Shown: piece after piece, positions 33,761 to 46,095 of the stretch
Layout of the letters: each line of letters opens with the position of its first letter
How positions within the stretch are numbered: position 1 is the stretch's first letter
Origin: Sphagnum compactum
Lineage: Eukaryota; Bryophyta; Sphagnopsida; Sphagnales
Length of the DNA: 64,000 nucleotides
Assembly: GCA_965153455.1 (NCBI GenBank)
Contig: OZ234493.1
Span: 13,816,213-13,880,212, forward strand
Reading direction: 5' to 3'
Program-made: the position numbers and the translations under genes
The notes under the pieces: model-generated
What the model saw: only the letters and a program-made list of their open reading frames with translations
Told to the model about the DNA's origin: nothing
Databases searched by the model: none

Positions 33761-36700
33761 AAATGTACTAATGAATCACATGTATCTAACATCTTATCAA
33801 ACCACTTAGTAGCCACCAAATGCCTTACCTACTTATCACATTATTCTTTTGACACATGCAGTTCAGTTAGCTCCAACAACAATTCCACAACAAAATTGTC
33901 ATGTGGGGAAAAGAATTTCAAAAGTCAGCAAGTCTATGTGATCAGCAGCAATACATACTACTAACTTACCTAGCAAATGACTGAGAAGATGGAGAGTGAG
34001 TCTCTCTAGACATAAGTCAAACCCTAAACCTCTCCTCTTCTTAAGATTCCAATTGGGTAGTTCATCAAATTAGTTGAACACCAACAAATCTCATAATTCA
34101 ACATGAATTGAATGTCAACTTTGATTGACCCAACTTACTTCTAATGGCGATTCTCTAATCGACCTTGCTACTAATCTAGGATTCTAGAGGATGGTAAAGT
34201 TGGAGCTATGTCATTCACCTTTTACAATAGAGTTATCCGTAAAGTTATCCTCTGTTTCACTCTCAATCTCCTCTGCTTTCGGCCCGTATCCCCTCTTTCA
34301 GTGGTATCCGTAAAATAATGAAATTTTATTAAATCTGGGCATGAAATGCTGAAACTCAGCACTTAATGCACAAGGTTCAAGACTAATTATAGTAGTTGTA
34401 CAGGTAGGAGCAATGAAAAAATATGTAGCGGCAGTGAGGCGCTCAGGAAAAGGGAAAGAGAGGATGAAACTCAGTTTACCACCAAAATTGGTGGAAAAAC
34501 TAGTTTGGGTCCCAGTTATTTCATTTTGTAAAATTTTCATTCCCACTTACAAGTTTGATGCCCTACTATGCCGAAAGTGGCCGTTCTTGCCCCTTAATAG
34601 CCTGACTTCACAGATAACTCTAATTAGTGATTTGTTTTTGGGGCGGGGGGGGGAATATGTTGGAAAAGGAATATTTCATAACAAATTTCCTGTTTTTTTG
34701 GGGAAAAAACTAGTCAAAAAGGAAAACATTTATTTGAAATTGATCGAAAATTGGCACGATTGTCTGCAATATGAAAGGGTGTGCTTAATATTTTTTTTTC
34801 ATATTTTGAATATTGCTAAAATTGGCTAAATATACTTATGGATTATCACCACTTGAGCAAAATCACAAAATTGAAAAAGAAAAAACATTGCTAACAACTT
34901 GATGTTGCATGTTCAACTATGTTAATCAAGCATTTATATTCGTGTAATTTTATGAGCCTATTAATTTTTTAGGTCTTTTATTTTCTCTATTTTGCTATCT
35001 CAAAAATTTGGCAAATTATTCCACCCGAAAAGGAAAATACAGTCAAATTTACAGTTTAAAAAAAAAATCGAATTTTTTTGTTGAAATTTTTAATTTTTTC
35101 AAAAAGAAAAATGTTCCTTGTTTCATGGGTTTTTTAAAAGAAAATTTAATTACTTAAAATGTTTGTGTACTTGTTTTGAGAGTGCTTCAATCTCCTATCA
35201 ACTATTAACAAAAAGGTGCGCTAGATAAATTGTAATTCCCTTTAGATTGTCATTTTTCATAAAAGTTAGACTTTACGTACAAAGTAGGTGAATGTTTCTT
35301 TTCATTAAATTGAGGGAATGTCCAAGTTTATTTTAAGGAGTTTTGCATGTTCAAGTTTTTAAGGAACTTTGTAGTGTAGAATCGACATGTGTTACAAAAT
35401 TGCTCCATGGACACAAACAACCACACATCTTTGGAGCCTTCGGAGACAAGATGAATGCTTTGATATATTAGTTGGTCACATATTTAACAATTCACAAATT
35501 TGAAGATTCGGATTCACCACATCTACATATATGTAGACAATGAAAAGTAAATTCATGTGAGACCCACCAAACACTACACCAGAAATCACAAATCATGGGG
35601 AGATTAAAAAAATCCCATCTCCTCCAATCGAACTCCGTGTTAGAATGTAACTTGACCACAACCCACGAATGTTTTGGAGGTTGGAGAATGATCGATGTAA
35701 CTGAATTCCAACCTTCTCAAATATTCCTTATGACTTTAGATTAGGTGGAACTACTTTCATTAATCAAAAATCCAAAAGGAAGAATCGTGCATTAAAATAG
35801 TGCAAAATATAGTTTCCTGAGAAGGTATTAGGTCGATGACTAAACACACCATCAAATCTAACAAAGTCACACACATTTTAAAACGTGCACACAAATGACG
35901 ATGAGACTCGTAGAACACTATGTGGAAACAAGTCCCTCAAAACACACCCAATTTTATTTTTTGGAAACTGCATTCACATTGAACTAGGTGCAAACAACAA
36001 ATGACTAAGAAAAAAAAAATTATTATATTATATTATAAGTAGTTCCTAACAAAGAAGAAAGTAAATGGAAAGGGCTCTTATTTATGTACATATTAGTCTT
36101 GGATACAAGTAGTTGGAACTTCTTGCCTTTAAAACCTCGCCTTAAGAAAAGCAAAGCATGTGTATTATACCATCATCATTATCATCATCCTTCTCCACCA
36201 AATTGGTGGCAAGAGAATGTTACAACACATCCGACATATAAGTAACGTAGTACTCTTCAAAGGCTAAACCCTAAACCTCTTTGAGGGGAGATCGGGCTCT
36301 ATGGATCTTTTGTTATTGAATTTATAAATGGAAAGTAGACCCGTAATGAGATGGCCCGACTTTAAAAGTTTGAAAAGGTACCTAGTATGTCCACCTCTAC
36401 TCACTAGGTTGGCACTTTGGTGCGAGTCCGAACTTACGGCTTTTAGGCCCATAAAGTTTGGTTATTGCACTTTAAAGTGACTCGAGACTTCCGAAGAACA
36501 TTTGGGTTCTTTAAAAGAAGCGTTAAAAGAGTGCCAAATGCCAAGTGCTCCATCTCACACCGACCCTTATTTTTAGTCTTATAAAGTTTTTTTTTTGGTG
36601 TTTTTGAAACATGTCACATGCCATGTGCCCCCACATCTTGTCATGTAAACCACCCATCTCCTCTCCTTAGACACACACACATCTTCTTCCCATCTCTTTA

Positions 36701-37380
36701 AAAAAGCACAAATGAATTATTTAAAAAAAAAAAAAAAGGGTGTGGGGAGGAGATTCTCCTTTTACAATACGCTTTGGGGGGAGGCGGGGGAGTGGGGAGA
36801 GATGAAGCCGACAATGGAGTTGCTTAATAACCATATGCCTTGTTTGGAGTCGCAACTTTAGTGTGCAAGCAACTCCCGATTTTCGCTTGCGGCCCCGCCT
36901 TGGGGGAAAAAAGCCATTGGGTCGAAGACAAGGCAAGTGCGTCCCAGATATATCCCAAATGCAAGCAACGCACCACCACTACATTAAAAAGCCATCATAC
37001 AACAATTTCCAAATTCTTTTTTTTCCAAAAAAGAAAACGGCCCATACCCGATGATGTAAGAATCTATAGCCAAAAAAGAGTCGTATTATATTCTTACGGT
37101 GTCTTTTTATGGCTTTTGGAACACAAATCTCCTTATGAAAAGTGCAAACCAAAATGCATTTATTCTAATTTTAAATGAATTACTTTGAATTTTAAATGAA
37201 TTTATTTTAATTTTAAATGAAGTAATTTTAATTTTAATTTTAATGCATTGATCAGATAGAGTATTAGATAGAGTATCAATGGCATTAAAATTAAATTAAT
37301 TAGATAGAGTATCCAAATGGGTGTAATACCAATGGCCATTATTTGACGTAATCAGCTCTCCTGAGAGATTCTACCACAAT
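33761..37380. other. Intergenic DNA, no gene recognised
   Basis: AT-rich sequence. A segment at 34,425-34,640 resembles one at 40,265-40,440 (separate entry). The moderately GC-rich part at 36,260-36,480 and 36,740-36,960 may be decayed mobile DNA, but no domain, terminal repeat or tRNA was recognised. Confidence 0.5.
34425..34640 (+). repeat. Dispersed repeat, copy 1 (second copy 40,265-40,440)
   Basis: GCGCTCAGGAAAAGGGAAAG and 'gaaactcagtttaccacc' followed by AAAATTGGTGG recur at 40,263 as GCGCTCAGGACAAGGAAAG, 'gaaactcagtttatcacc' and AAAATTGATGG. Both copies are followed about 100 bp later by 'ataactctaat'. A two-copy old interspersed repeat. Confidence 0.6.
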
Positions 37381-37454
37381 TCAGCTGCTATCAATTCAGC
37401 TCTTGCACAAGAAGACATTATGGTATGTAATTAGAGTTTCAAAGCACATTGTAA

Positions 37455-37610
37455 AACACTGGTATGAACTATGAACCAGCACCCCCACCAGCGCCCAATG
37501 AAGGATGAAGGATGGATGGGTAAGTGGTCGGGAAACAGTTTTCTGTTGGGTTTCCATTTCCGTAGTTAACCATGGTGAATAGCTCAGTTGCTCAGTCACC
37601 TATTTGCCTA
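37455..37610 (+). repeat. Dispersed GGATGG...CCATGG module, single copy
   Basis: Order: gaaccagcaccc, ccagcgcccaatgaaggatg, GGATGGATGGG, GGGAAACAGTTTTC, TTTCCATTTCCGTAGTTAACC, ATGGTGAATAGCTC. It is followed by a CCTACC-rich tail. Same plan as 23,466-23,610 and 39,190-39,310. Confidence 0.6.
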
Positions 37611-37639
37611 CCTATCTACCTACAAATGTGACCACTTCT

Positions 37640-38290
37640 TAGGTAGTAGGTTACCAATGTGAAACCAGAGTTAAAAAAAAAATAGAACCTTGGTTATGTA
37701 TGATAACTGGGTATTTGAATTTTTGATAGCCACGATTATAGATCAGAACCAGGTATTTGACTCCCCTTTATAACCGTGGGTATCAACTTTGGAACACAGC
37801 CTGATGCCCAGTGGGGGGTTTGGTGCAAGTTCTAATACCTGCCCCAACTCACTCTGGTCATAACATCCGGTTCTGGGTTTTTCTGGGAATTTTCAAAAGA
37901 CCCTCAGTTCCAGATTTTTCAAATTTTCAAAAATAGATTAGTAATTCAGTGTTGTGCTGTTATTTGAATTTTACGAACAATCAACAGCAGCTCCATTTTT
38001 TTTAAAAATTATTTCCCAATAATTAATGGAACCTGCCGGTTTTGGTTCTTTGAAAAAGAATCAGAATAAAAGAACCGCCGGTTCCTGGTTATTGCAAAAA
38101 CCTTAAAAAGAACTGGCAGTTTCCACGAAAGAATTGGTAATAATAATAGTTTTTGTGGTTGTATGGCTTGAATTTATCTATATATATATTGAGAACCACG
38201 GTTACACAACTAGCAGAACAGATCTTTTAATTTTTTGAGAACCATGGTTATGAATCTTAAGAACCACCCTGATATAGCCAAAATGGCTAT
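37640..38290. repeat. Repeat rich in AACCGCCGGTT / GGTTATGAATCTTAAGAACC words
   Basis: Contains GAACCGCCGGTTCCTGGTTATT and, near 38,235, GGTTATGAATCTTAAGAACC, which recurs exactly near 42,032. Related words (AACTGGCGGTTCTTTG, CCGCCAGTTCTTTGCC) occur at 40,780, 42,170-42,300 and 44,935-45,090. Taken as fragments of one hAT-like non-autonomous family. Confidence 0.5.
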
Positions 38291-38913
38291 CATTCATAGG
38301 AAATTTTTTTTTGCCAAATTTGGGGCTGTAAACATGGCAGTGTTGACAATTGCACAGGAGGTTAGCCAGGTGACTAGTAATAACCCTACTACTTTGGTTA
38401 GCTTGGACAGTTAATATTATTGAAAGCTAACAATATGAATCGGGCCTTTTTCCATTAGGCCACTCTCATCTCAGATTCCACACCCCAAGAGGAGTACATT
38501 TCCACTACATTTGTCCATCTTGCAGTGCAGCTCACAGTCACATGACAGCTCTACAGGGTCAGGAATTGACTGAAAGTGTGAAGTTGTGTGAGCTCTGAGT
38601 CGACTTATCACTCGCTCTAGAAGGTGACACACATCTCTCATTCTATGAGAAGAGATTTTGTTCTTTTCCAAGTTCTTTCCTACATACGATGAAATGTTCC
38701 AAACATTTCTAACATCAATCAATTACCTGCAACTTCCAACTGAGTTGCAGTTCTCCAATGGAAAGTGCTTGTCCATGCAACAAGAAACAGGGCGGCCGTG
38801 CAATGTGGCTTTACAGTCCTCTTGAATCTATTTATCTATATATATTGTAAAGCAGTGTCGAGTCTCACACCCCTCCTCGTCCTATCAACATACAAACATT
38901 CCTACTCAATTAT

Positions 38914-38936
38914 CTAAACCCTAAACCCTAAACCCT
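38914..38936 (-). repeat. Short perfect telomeric tract (CTAAACC)3
   Basis: Three contiguous plant telomere units in otherwise unrelated sequence, directly followed by a CCTA-rich stretch. Confidence 0.9.
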
Positions 38937-39135
38937 GCCTACCTACCTACCTAAGTTACCTACCCAACTACCTACCCACTCACTTGAGTCACCTACCCAA
39001 CCAGGCTCCCACCTACTTGCCTAGGCTACTTACCTACCTACATACTACACCTCATCTACCTATCCAACTACCTAGGTTACCAAACTCCTACCCACCTAGG
39101 TTACTTACTTACTCACCTACGAACTCACATACTTA
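38937..39135. repeat. Degenerate (CCTA)n low-complexity tract
   Basis: CTACCTACCTACC and variants with AGTTACC or AGGCTACC. It lies next to the inverted GGATGG module, as similar tracts do at the other copies. Confidence 0.8.
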
Positions 39136-39189
39136 AGCTACCAATGGAATAATCAAACATTTCAAGAGTTCATAACTATGTGACATGAA

Positions 39190-39310
39190 TATACACATAT
39201 GGGTGGGTTAGCTATGGGAGAGGAATATAATGAAAAAGAGTGTTTTACATCCACATATCATCCATCCTGCATTGTGTGTTTGTGGGTGTTGTTGGTTGCA
39301 CTCTGGCCGA
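39190..39310 (-). repeat. Dispersed GGATGG...CCATAGCT module, inverted copy
   Basis: Read on the minus strand it gives GGATGGATGATATGTGGATG, 'aaaacactctttttcatta' and CTCCCATAGCTAACCC, very close to units of the 33-kb array. The plus strand then continues with 'gttgttggttgcactctgg', as in the 23.5-kb copy. Confidence 0.6.
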
Positions 39311-42096
39311 ATTATTTTGTGACTGGAGTTTGCAAATTAATACAGAAACTGAAAAGTCCGATAACATTGCTTGGAATCAATAGTTTTTGAATTTTTTGAA
39401 TTTTTCATGCACTAATAATGTAAAAAGATTTAAGTCTAAGACTCAAAATGTTTGTAGTGCACAAGTGTTATATGCCAATCTTATATTATCAATGGCAATG
39501 GACTTGTCCATAAAAGAAAAGTCACTATTTTAGTTGTTCTTTATGTCCAACTTCCAAGCAAGGTTTTTTTTTTTCCCCCCCCCCAATTTTGTGATCATCC
39601 ACAATGAGATTTAGCCAAATTTGGCTATAGACCAGATATGAAAGTAGGAATTCTTTTATATTTGGGCTACCTTCTATTTTATATTAGGGTCATTTTTCCA
39701 CAAAAAATCGGACTTGCTTCGAATCACCATTGGGTTTCAAGTTCTTTTGAAAAGAACACAAAATCAGATCTTTCCAGAATTTCAAGAACCTTCCTTCGGT
39801 CTCTTTGCATTATGCTGCTAAGATTCACAATTGGACTCAAGTGCTCAGAGAGCTTTGCATCTGATCAATGCTTGACTTGTAGAGCTATGGACCAGTTGTG
39901 AGCAGAGCTGGATGGAACAAATGTAATTGAAAGCTACTCTTATTAGGGCAGAAATTTGTGGTCACAGTGGCCTAATGGAAAGAGGGCTCTCAGAACACAC
40001 CCGACTTTCCATCGACCTTCCGAAAACTAGCTGGAACTAGAGTTAGAGACAAGGGTCCATCAAATTAGAAAATGAGATGAAATTGGAACCAATTAAGGTT
40101 TTCTTCAAAACTAGGAACAACAAAACACCAATATAGACTTCACTCTCAACTCCTTGTTATTTCTTTAATGTACACATCCCTGTTCTAGTATTTTACATTT
40201 TTGCGGTATACAAGGAACATATGTTCGAGGTCATTTTTCTTTGAGACTTGACATAAATTGTGCGCTCAGGACAAGGAAAGACAAGAAGAAACTCAGTTTA
40301 TCACCAAAATTGATGGTTTTCAGAGTTTCATCCCTGGTGGAATGCTAATGTACTTTTTTGTCCAGGTTTTTTAAAAATCTCACCCTGTGAATGACCAAAC
40401 TGGTGCTGTGTTTTTCGTACTTTACACATAACTCTAATGTGTAAAAGAGAAGTGTATGATATATCATGAAGTGATTTCATTTGATATGTTGTTACAAAGG
40501 GCTACATAATTGAATTTGAATGAAGAAGAATTTGTAGTTACAAATCTGTGTGCAGATACAACTATGGTATAATTGTTGGTTTTGGTTAGAACCGAATGTT
40601 TAGAAAACATTTCCTTTTCAAGTCATATAAGTTATCACTAGAGTTGGCTGCTTCTTGTTGTGTAGTCTCTCTTTTTCAAATTAAAAAACTGGCGGGTAAG
40701 ATTTGGGTATATGACCTGCAACCCACAGTTCTCACAAAATCAAAGAATTGGGTCAAAGAACCTACCCTAAACCGCCAGTTCTTTGCCAGTTCTTTCATGA
40801 AAACCATGAACTCTCACTTGATGGAATTTTACCATTGATTTTAAAATATTTGAAAATTTATAAAACTATCTTGTTCCTTGCAAAATATTACTTTGTAATG
40901 AACAAAACTGCTTGATGACGAGTCACTCACGAAATACTCATACATGTAGTAGTAGTATCTTTCACAATGAAATTTGTAAATGTCCAAGGTTTTGAGATAG
41001 TTCATGTTTTTTGTTTGGAGCACTATTCTTTTGAGATAGTTCATGTTTCTTCTTTGGAGCACTATTTTGTTGAGATAGTTCATGTTTTTTCTTTGGAGCA
41101 CAATCGTCACAAAATTGTCAAATGAAAAGTTGTCTAAAACCTTTATGGAGCTCATATGGCAGAAGTTGAAGTTAATTTGTTGGAAATCCACTAATTCTCA
41201 AGGGGGGCAGAAGTCCATTTTCATTTGGGTGAAGTCCTCGCACGATTCCTCCCATTCATGTTGGTGCAAGTTCAAAGTCCATTTTGGCCATAGTTCATGG
41301 TGTAAAATTTCTGAGGGAGTTCAAGTCTCAAAACTTGAAAACTAGATTTGCAATTAGTTTTGTGTTCAACAACTGCACAGCAGCAACAACAACAACAACA
41401 AGAAGCACCACCTACCTTCAAGTTGTGAAAGTCCAATTAGTCTTCAAAACAACACTAGTTTGGAAAGAAAGTGTTGCGAAAACCAAACACTATATAGGTC
41501 CACATGATGATTTAGTTCCACTTGTAATTGAGTCACATTGAGCTAGAAGCTCAATGTGAAGAAGATGGAGCTAAATTGTATCATCATCATGATAGTGTTA
41601 TTGCCATCACCCCAAGAAAACTTTGCAAGTGACGAGATTGTCTATTAGAAGTTTTCTCTCAAGAAAATGAGTCCCAAAGAGCATGACCAAAAAAAGGGAA
41701 GTTATTGAGTTTGGGATGATTGTTTGAAGCATATAATTGATGCTCAAGGAAGTCACTCTTTGTATTTATTGGGTACCTCTTGTGTTCGGATCAAAGAGAG
41801 TATTATTTTGCTACCTACTATTACAAATGGGATGAATTTCAATATCTACTATTGAATTTTTTTTCATTAATCAATATGACAAAACTTGGTTATTGATAAA
41901 TCATGTGTAAATTTATCTATAAATGAACAAAATGTTATCATATTTCCTTTCTTATTTTCATAAATATAGGATTTCAAGGTTTCTCTATGAACACAATTTA
42001 TAACCTGAATTGTACCAGAAGCTGGTCTTCGGTTATGAATCTTAAGAACCGCCTTGATACCCACTCGGTGTGTGCTCCTGTTGTTTAAATGACACC
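39311..42096. other. Intergenic DNA with small repeats, no gene
   Basis: No coding exon series recognised. It contains the second copy of the 34.4-kb repeat (40,265-40,440) and a 40-bp triplicate at 40,991-41,110. A fragment of the GGTTATGAATCTTAAGAACC repeat lies at about 42,030-42,060. Short frames do not show family motifs. Confidence 0.5.
40991..41110 (+). repeat. About 40-bp tandem repeat, three copies
   Basis: TTTGAGATAGTTCATGTTT begins at about 40,991, 41,030 and 41,070, each followed by 'ctttggagcac(t/a)a'. Its minus-strand frame reads NYLKxIVLQxxNM three times, a translation artefact. Confidence 0.85.
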
Positions 42097-42365
42097 CAGT
42101 GTTGGGTGGTTATCAGAAACATGAACAGACCCCCAGAGGTTATCAAGGTGGCTTCAGAACCAGTCTTTTGCCGATTCTTCCATGAGAACCGCTGGTTCTT
42201 TGAGGTTTTGGAAACAACCGGAACTGGTGGCGGTTCTTTGATTCCGATTTTCTCAAAAAAAACAATAAAAACAAGAACTGGCGGTGAATTCTCTTATTCT
42301 GAAATCTAATGAAACAAACCCAAACTAGCGGTTATTAACAAAATCAAATACCCACCCAACACCCG
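42097..42365. mobile_element. Small hAT-like non-autonomous element (MITE)
   Basis: The left end is CAGTGTTGGGTGGTTAT. The right end, reverse-complemented, is CGGGTGTTGGGTGGGTATTTG, so 14 of about 17 terminal bases match in inverted orientation. The interior carries AACCGGAACTGGTGGCGGTTC words. Related ends occur at 42,793 (GGTGTTGGGCGGGTATTT) and 45,070 (TACCCGCCCAACCAC), suggesting a family. No convincing 8-bp target duplication was found, so hAT assignment is tentative. Confidence 0.45.
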
Positions 42366-43430
42366 TGTGCACCACATGCAACAGACACAACTACATTGTG
42401 GTGCTTCTCATCAACACAGATTTTGGAATTGAACAGACAAAGCACCCCAAACAACTCAGACAAAGACAAGCTCTTCAATGAAGACAAGCTGATTCTTTCT
42501 TGAAGAGATCAATCAATCAATCAATCAATCAACTGAAGGAGTCTGTGTAGATTCTGTATAGCCATAAGAGCTTTTGTGGCTATGAGCTTTGTGGTCTGCT
42601 ACAGATTAGAAAGATAAGTTGCAATTTGTGATGCACATATAGTAGTAGATAGCATGAATTTTCATGGGTGTTCAATTCTCTCTTAGTACACTACTAAGTA
42701 GTGTTCAATTGTAGAGCTTCCAACATTTCTTGACTGGAAAGGAGAACTTTTGAGGGATAGATAGACTTTTCCAAGAGTTCAAGTTTCAACGGGTGTTGGG
42801 CGGGTATTTAATTTTTTAATAACCGCCACTCAGAGTATTTCAAACATTCGGAATCGGGGCGAATGGCTGAATTGACAATTTCTCAATTTGTTGCAACCAT
42901 GACAATAATGTGGAATGATTTGCTTCAAATTGGGTTCATTGGGAGATTTCAGAAACCACTCACCAAAATGGTTTAAGAGGTGAAGAATTAGAGTATTTTA
43001 ATCAGAAATTGAAATTATCAAATAATATATTATTTTCTGTCCAAAGTAAAGCTTGTGCAAAGCTTTCAAGAAGGTGTTGAATTCACATTGAATTTAAGCA
43101 CCTCTTCAAAAATGTATACATGTCAATTCATGAATCCATGTCAATTCATGTCAAATTCATAAAAAAATAATATCTTTTCATTTGCGATAAAATACCTAAC
43201 CTTCAAATGTAAACTTTATAAAACTTATTTGAATTTTTTGAAATTCTAATTATTTTTATTGCATAGATGTTTGAAAAGTCCCTTAACAAGGAAGTTTTAA
43301 TAATTTTCTTCATTTGAGCAAAATATGAGAAGAAAAAATCATGTCAAAATTTGGAAATTTGGCAAGAAGATTTGAAGCAAATAATATGTTCAATAAACTT
43401 GTTGACCATATTGAACACGAAGTGATGATC
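42366..43430. other. Intergenic DNA; (AATC)n and a repeat end
   Basis: (AATC)n microsatellite at 42,508-42,532; a GGGTGTTGGGCGGGTATTT end at 42,793 from another copy of the hAT-like family. The remainder is AT-rich with no gene. Confidence 0.5.
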
Positions 43431-43435
43431 ATTTG

Positions 43436-43490
43436 GTTGGATGGTTAAGGCTTTGGCCTTGTCCTTATGAACTCTTGGGTTTGAACCAAT
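43436..43490 (+). repeat. tRNA-derived pol III promoter-like sequence (SINE head)
   Basis: TGGATGGTTAAGGC (A-box-like, compare tRNA-Ser/Leu D-arm) is followed about 30 bp later by GGGTTTGAACC (B-box-like). The intervening segment does not form a proper anticodon arm and no acceptor pairing was found, so it is not a functional tRNA gene. It lies about 70 bp left of the Helitron-like end. Confidence 0.4.
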
Positions 43491-43557
43491 GTTGTGAGGG
43501 TATTCGGTTGGAAGGGTAAAAATTGGTGGTTCAGGGTCAAGTTTTTGTTACCATCAA

Positions 43558-44634
43558 TCTTATCTTATATATTAATTCATTAAGTCTGTCAGTCTGTCTA
43601 CGACCGTCGGTCTATTTGTCAGTCAGTCTGTGATCGTCAGTTTGTCTGTGACCCCTTTAGGTTTTAGGTTTTACGTTCGGTCCGTTAGATACGTTCTCAT
43701 CATCGTCCGATCTCTGACTGTTGAGTGACTGAAAGCGAAAGTTAATATGTAAACTGTCAAGGGGACTCACAACTTCGTAATTTTTCCTTTTATCTTACGT
43801 CTGATCGGGAATTGACCGTTAGATGCTGATCACCTACAACCGAACGTTCTCATCATTTGGTGATTTTTTTTTTTTCGCTTTTTCGGTTTTCGTTACAAAA
43901 TTGAAGCCGGATATCGAACGTCGAAGCCTATAAGCGGTTTGGTGTCTTTTGGGGAGGTCCCGTAGATTTGCATCTGACAAGTTTGATGGCATCTGTTTTG
44001 ATTAATAGTATGGAGGGCATGGGATTTTAGGTGGCATTATAGGGGTGCTTGGTCTGTCAGTGTGTCTATCTGAACCTATCCATTCCGACCTGTTAACAGT
44101 CTCTACGAGACCGATTCTGCAACCCCCCAGATGACAGAAACAAGGTCCCGAAATGAGCCGCACCTGACCTAAAATGTTCCAGCGCCAGGTGCGGGTCGTG
44201 GTGGTCATGCAGGAAACTCTTTTTTTTCCCCTCCTAGAAATGTGGCGATTTAATTTTTTTTTTGAAAATTTTCCAAAATGCTCGCTCCACCATGTATGTT
44301 TTCATGGGGGACTTTTCCGTTCCCCTCTTGGAAATGTGGTGATTTTTTTTTTTTTTGAAAATTTTTCAAAATGCTTGCTTCGCCATGTATGTTTTCATGG
44401 GGGACTTTTCCGTTCCCCTCTTGGAAATGTGGCGATTTATTTTTTTTTTGAAAATTTTTCAAAATGCTTGCTTCACCATGTATGTTTTCATGGGGGACTT
44501 TTCAACGGATTTTCGTCACAAAAAATAAATAAAATAAAAATAAAAATAGCTGCTTTGCGCCTTTGTGTGTATCTCTCTTTGTTTAAAGAAACCGGGGGAC
44601 TTCACAGTGTCCAAAGGTCACGGGTACCCACTAG
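43558..44634 (+). mobile_element. Candidate non-autonomous Helitron, about 1.08 kb
   Basis: The left end is TCTTATCTTATATATTAATT directly after an A. The right end is CACGGGTACCCACTAG directly before a T. Plant Helitrons begin with TC, often followed by an AT-rich TATTAATT-like motif. They end in CTRR, commonly CTAG after a CGGGT-type segment, and insert between A and T. A short stem (GGAC...GTCC) lies about 20 bp before the end. The interior has GTCTGTC-rich sequence and a 93-bp minisatellite, no Rep/helicase. Termini were recognised by eye only. Confidence 0.5.
44218..44505 (+). repeat. 93-bp minisatellite, three copies, within the Helitron-like element
   Basis: TGGAAATGTGG(c/t)GATTT, a T-run, GAAAATTTTTCAAAATGC and ATGTATGTTTTCATGGGGGA recur at about 44,237, 44,330 and 44,423. 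The frame at 44,174-44,653 is a translation of this repeat and is not a gene. Confidence 0.85.
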
Positions 44635-44639
44635 TTTGT

Positions 44640-45890
44640 TGGAATTGGCATAAGACTCGGTGTGTGGAAAAAATGTTTTTCTAGATTCGAAATCAAAACC
44701 ATGAAAAAATATTTTTGAAAACAGGGTAAGAATATATATATGTAGACTGAACTTTAGAATTAATTATTAAGCAAGAATTGGGGATCCAAAATGGAGCAAT
44801 CTAAAATGAAGAAGCTATGGCAGAAGGGCAAGAAAACATTGACCACTACTACCCATGCAATTACTGAGCTTCACAACAAGGGTTTATTTCTCAACTATTT
44901 CATGCTTAAAATTTCAATTCATAAAAGGTTGCCAGTTTTGGCTCTCTGGAACTGGGTTCCAAAAATCAGACCCAATTTCTGATTCAGTTTTGACGTAACC
45001 CAATCAGAACACCAGAACCGACAGTTCTAACCCCTCTCAAGCATGGTACCCACCCACCTAATACCCGTTTAATACCCGCCCAACCACTGGTTAGTAGCCA
45101 ACTCCATGCTGTGCTGGTGGCGGGTGCTGCAGGTTCACTGGGGGCAAACCCAAGGTTCACTCTTCCGGCCTTTCGTTCTTGACCTGAATTTTCCCCGGAA
45201 CCCGGCTCCCTGACTCTTTTGCTGCTCCCCAAGTGGCACTGCACAACAGAGCACGTGAGAACCACCATTGTTGTTGCGACTATCTCACATTCGGTGTGTA
45301 CTTATTTGGAAGTTGATTGGGGAAGTGGGTTGTTGTTGTTGTTAGGCAAAGGGGAAGAAGTTGGGGAAGTGGGTCGTTGTTGTTGTTAGGCGAAGGGGAA
45401 GAGACATAAGATGTCTGTGTGCATGAGAATGAATCATTGAAACCGATTAAAAACATAGTATGTATTTGTCCCCACGTGCACATCACATATTGTGATTGAG
45501 TTATTACATATCCAAACTGACTTTGCACAGTCATGAATGAACAAATGAAGCAACAAAAGATAAGACTTATCCACTCGACAGGAACACACCCTGCACGGAT
45601 ATCAGGGTGGCTCTGGGCATGCGTAACCACCCACCACGGTTCTCACTATTTGAAAGAAACAATAAAGGATTTTTAATTTCTTAATATTCCATGATACCCG
45701 AGGCTATTACAGGAATTAACTTAACTTAATTTAATTTAATTTTAAAAGCGAGTATTTTGAAAAATAAAACATTTGTGAACATTTTTTAAAAAAAAACGCT
45801 TGCCTTTTTCAGAAATGAAAAATTATATGATAAGTAAATTAATATGTGTGTGTATAGGTGAATATACATAATATGTAGGCGAGCTAGGCC
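44640..45890. other. Intergenic DNA with repeat fragments
   Basis: Holds a fragment of the CCAGTTC/TACCCGCCC family at 44,935-45,090. A duplicated 45-bp block (gttggggaagtggg.cgttgttgttgttaggc) lies at about 45,312-45,405. No gene is recognised. Confidence 0.5.
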
Positions 45891-46095
45891 CTACTATACC
45901 TACCTAGCTTAACCTACCCAACCTACCCTATCACAAGTAACCTAGCCTACTAGCAAAGCTTAAGCTTATAAACTAGTTGGCTTACTATCTCATCTAATTA
46001 GTGTACCTATATATCTCTTTAATCTAGTTAATTACCTTACTTACGTAACCTAGTTACCTACCTACCTACTTAAATTAACAACCCTTGACCTATGA
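45890..46095. repeat. Degenerate (CTAC)n / CCTACCTA low-complexity tract
   Basis: Series of TACCTACC, AACCTACCC and TTACCTA words without fixed period, similar in type to 38,937-39,135. Confidence 0.7.

Noticed and set aside
44174-44653. 159-codon frame with FFFENFSKCLLHHVCFHGGLF repeats
   Set aside because: Translation of a 93-bp minisatellite within the Helitron-like element; shortened motif shown only to identify it.
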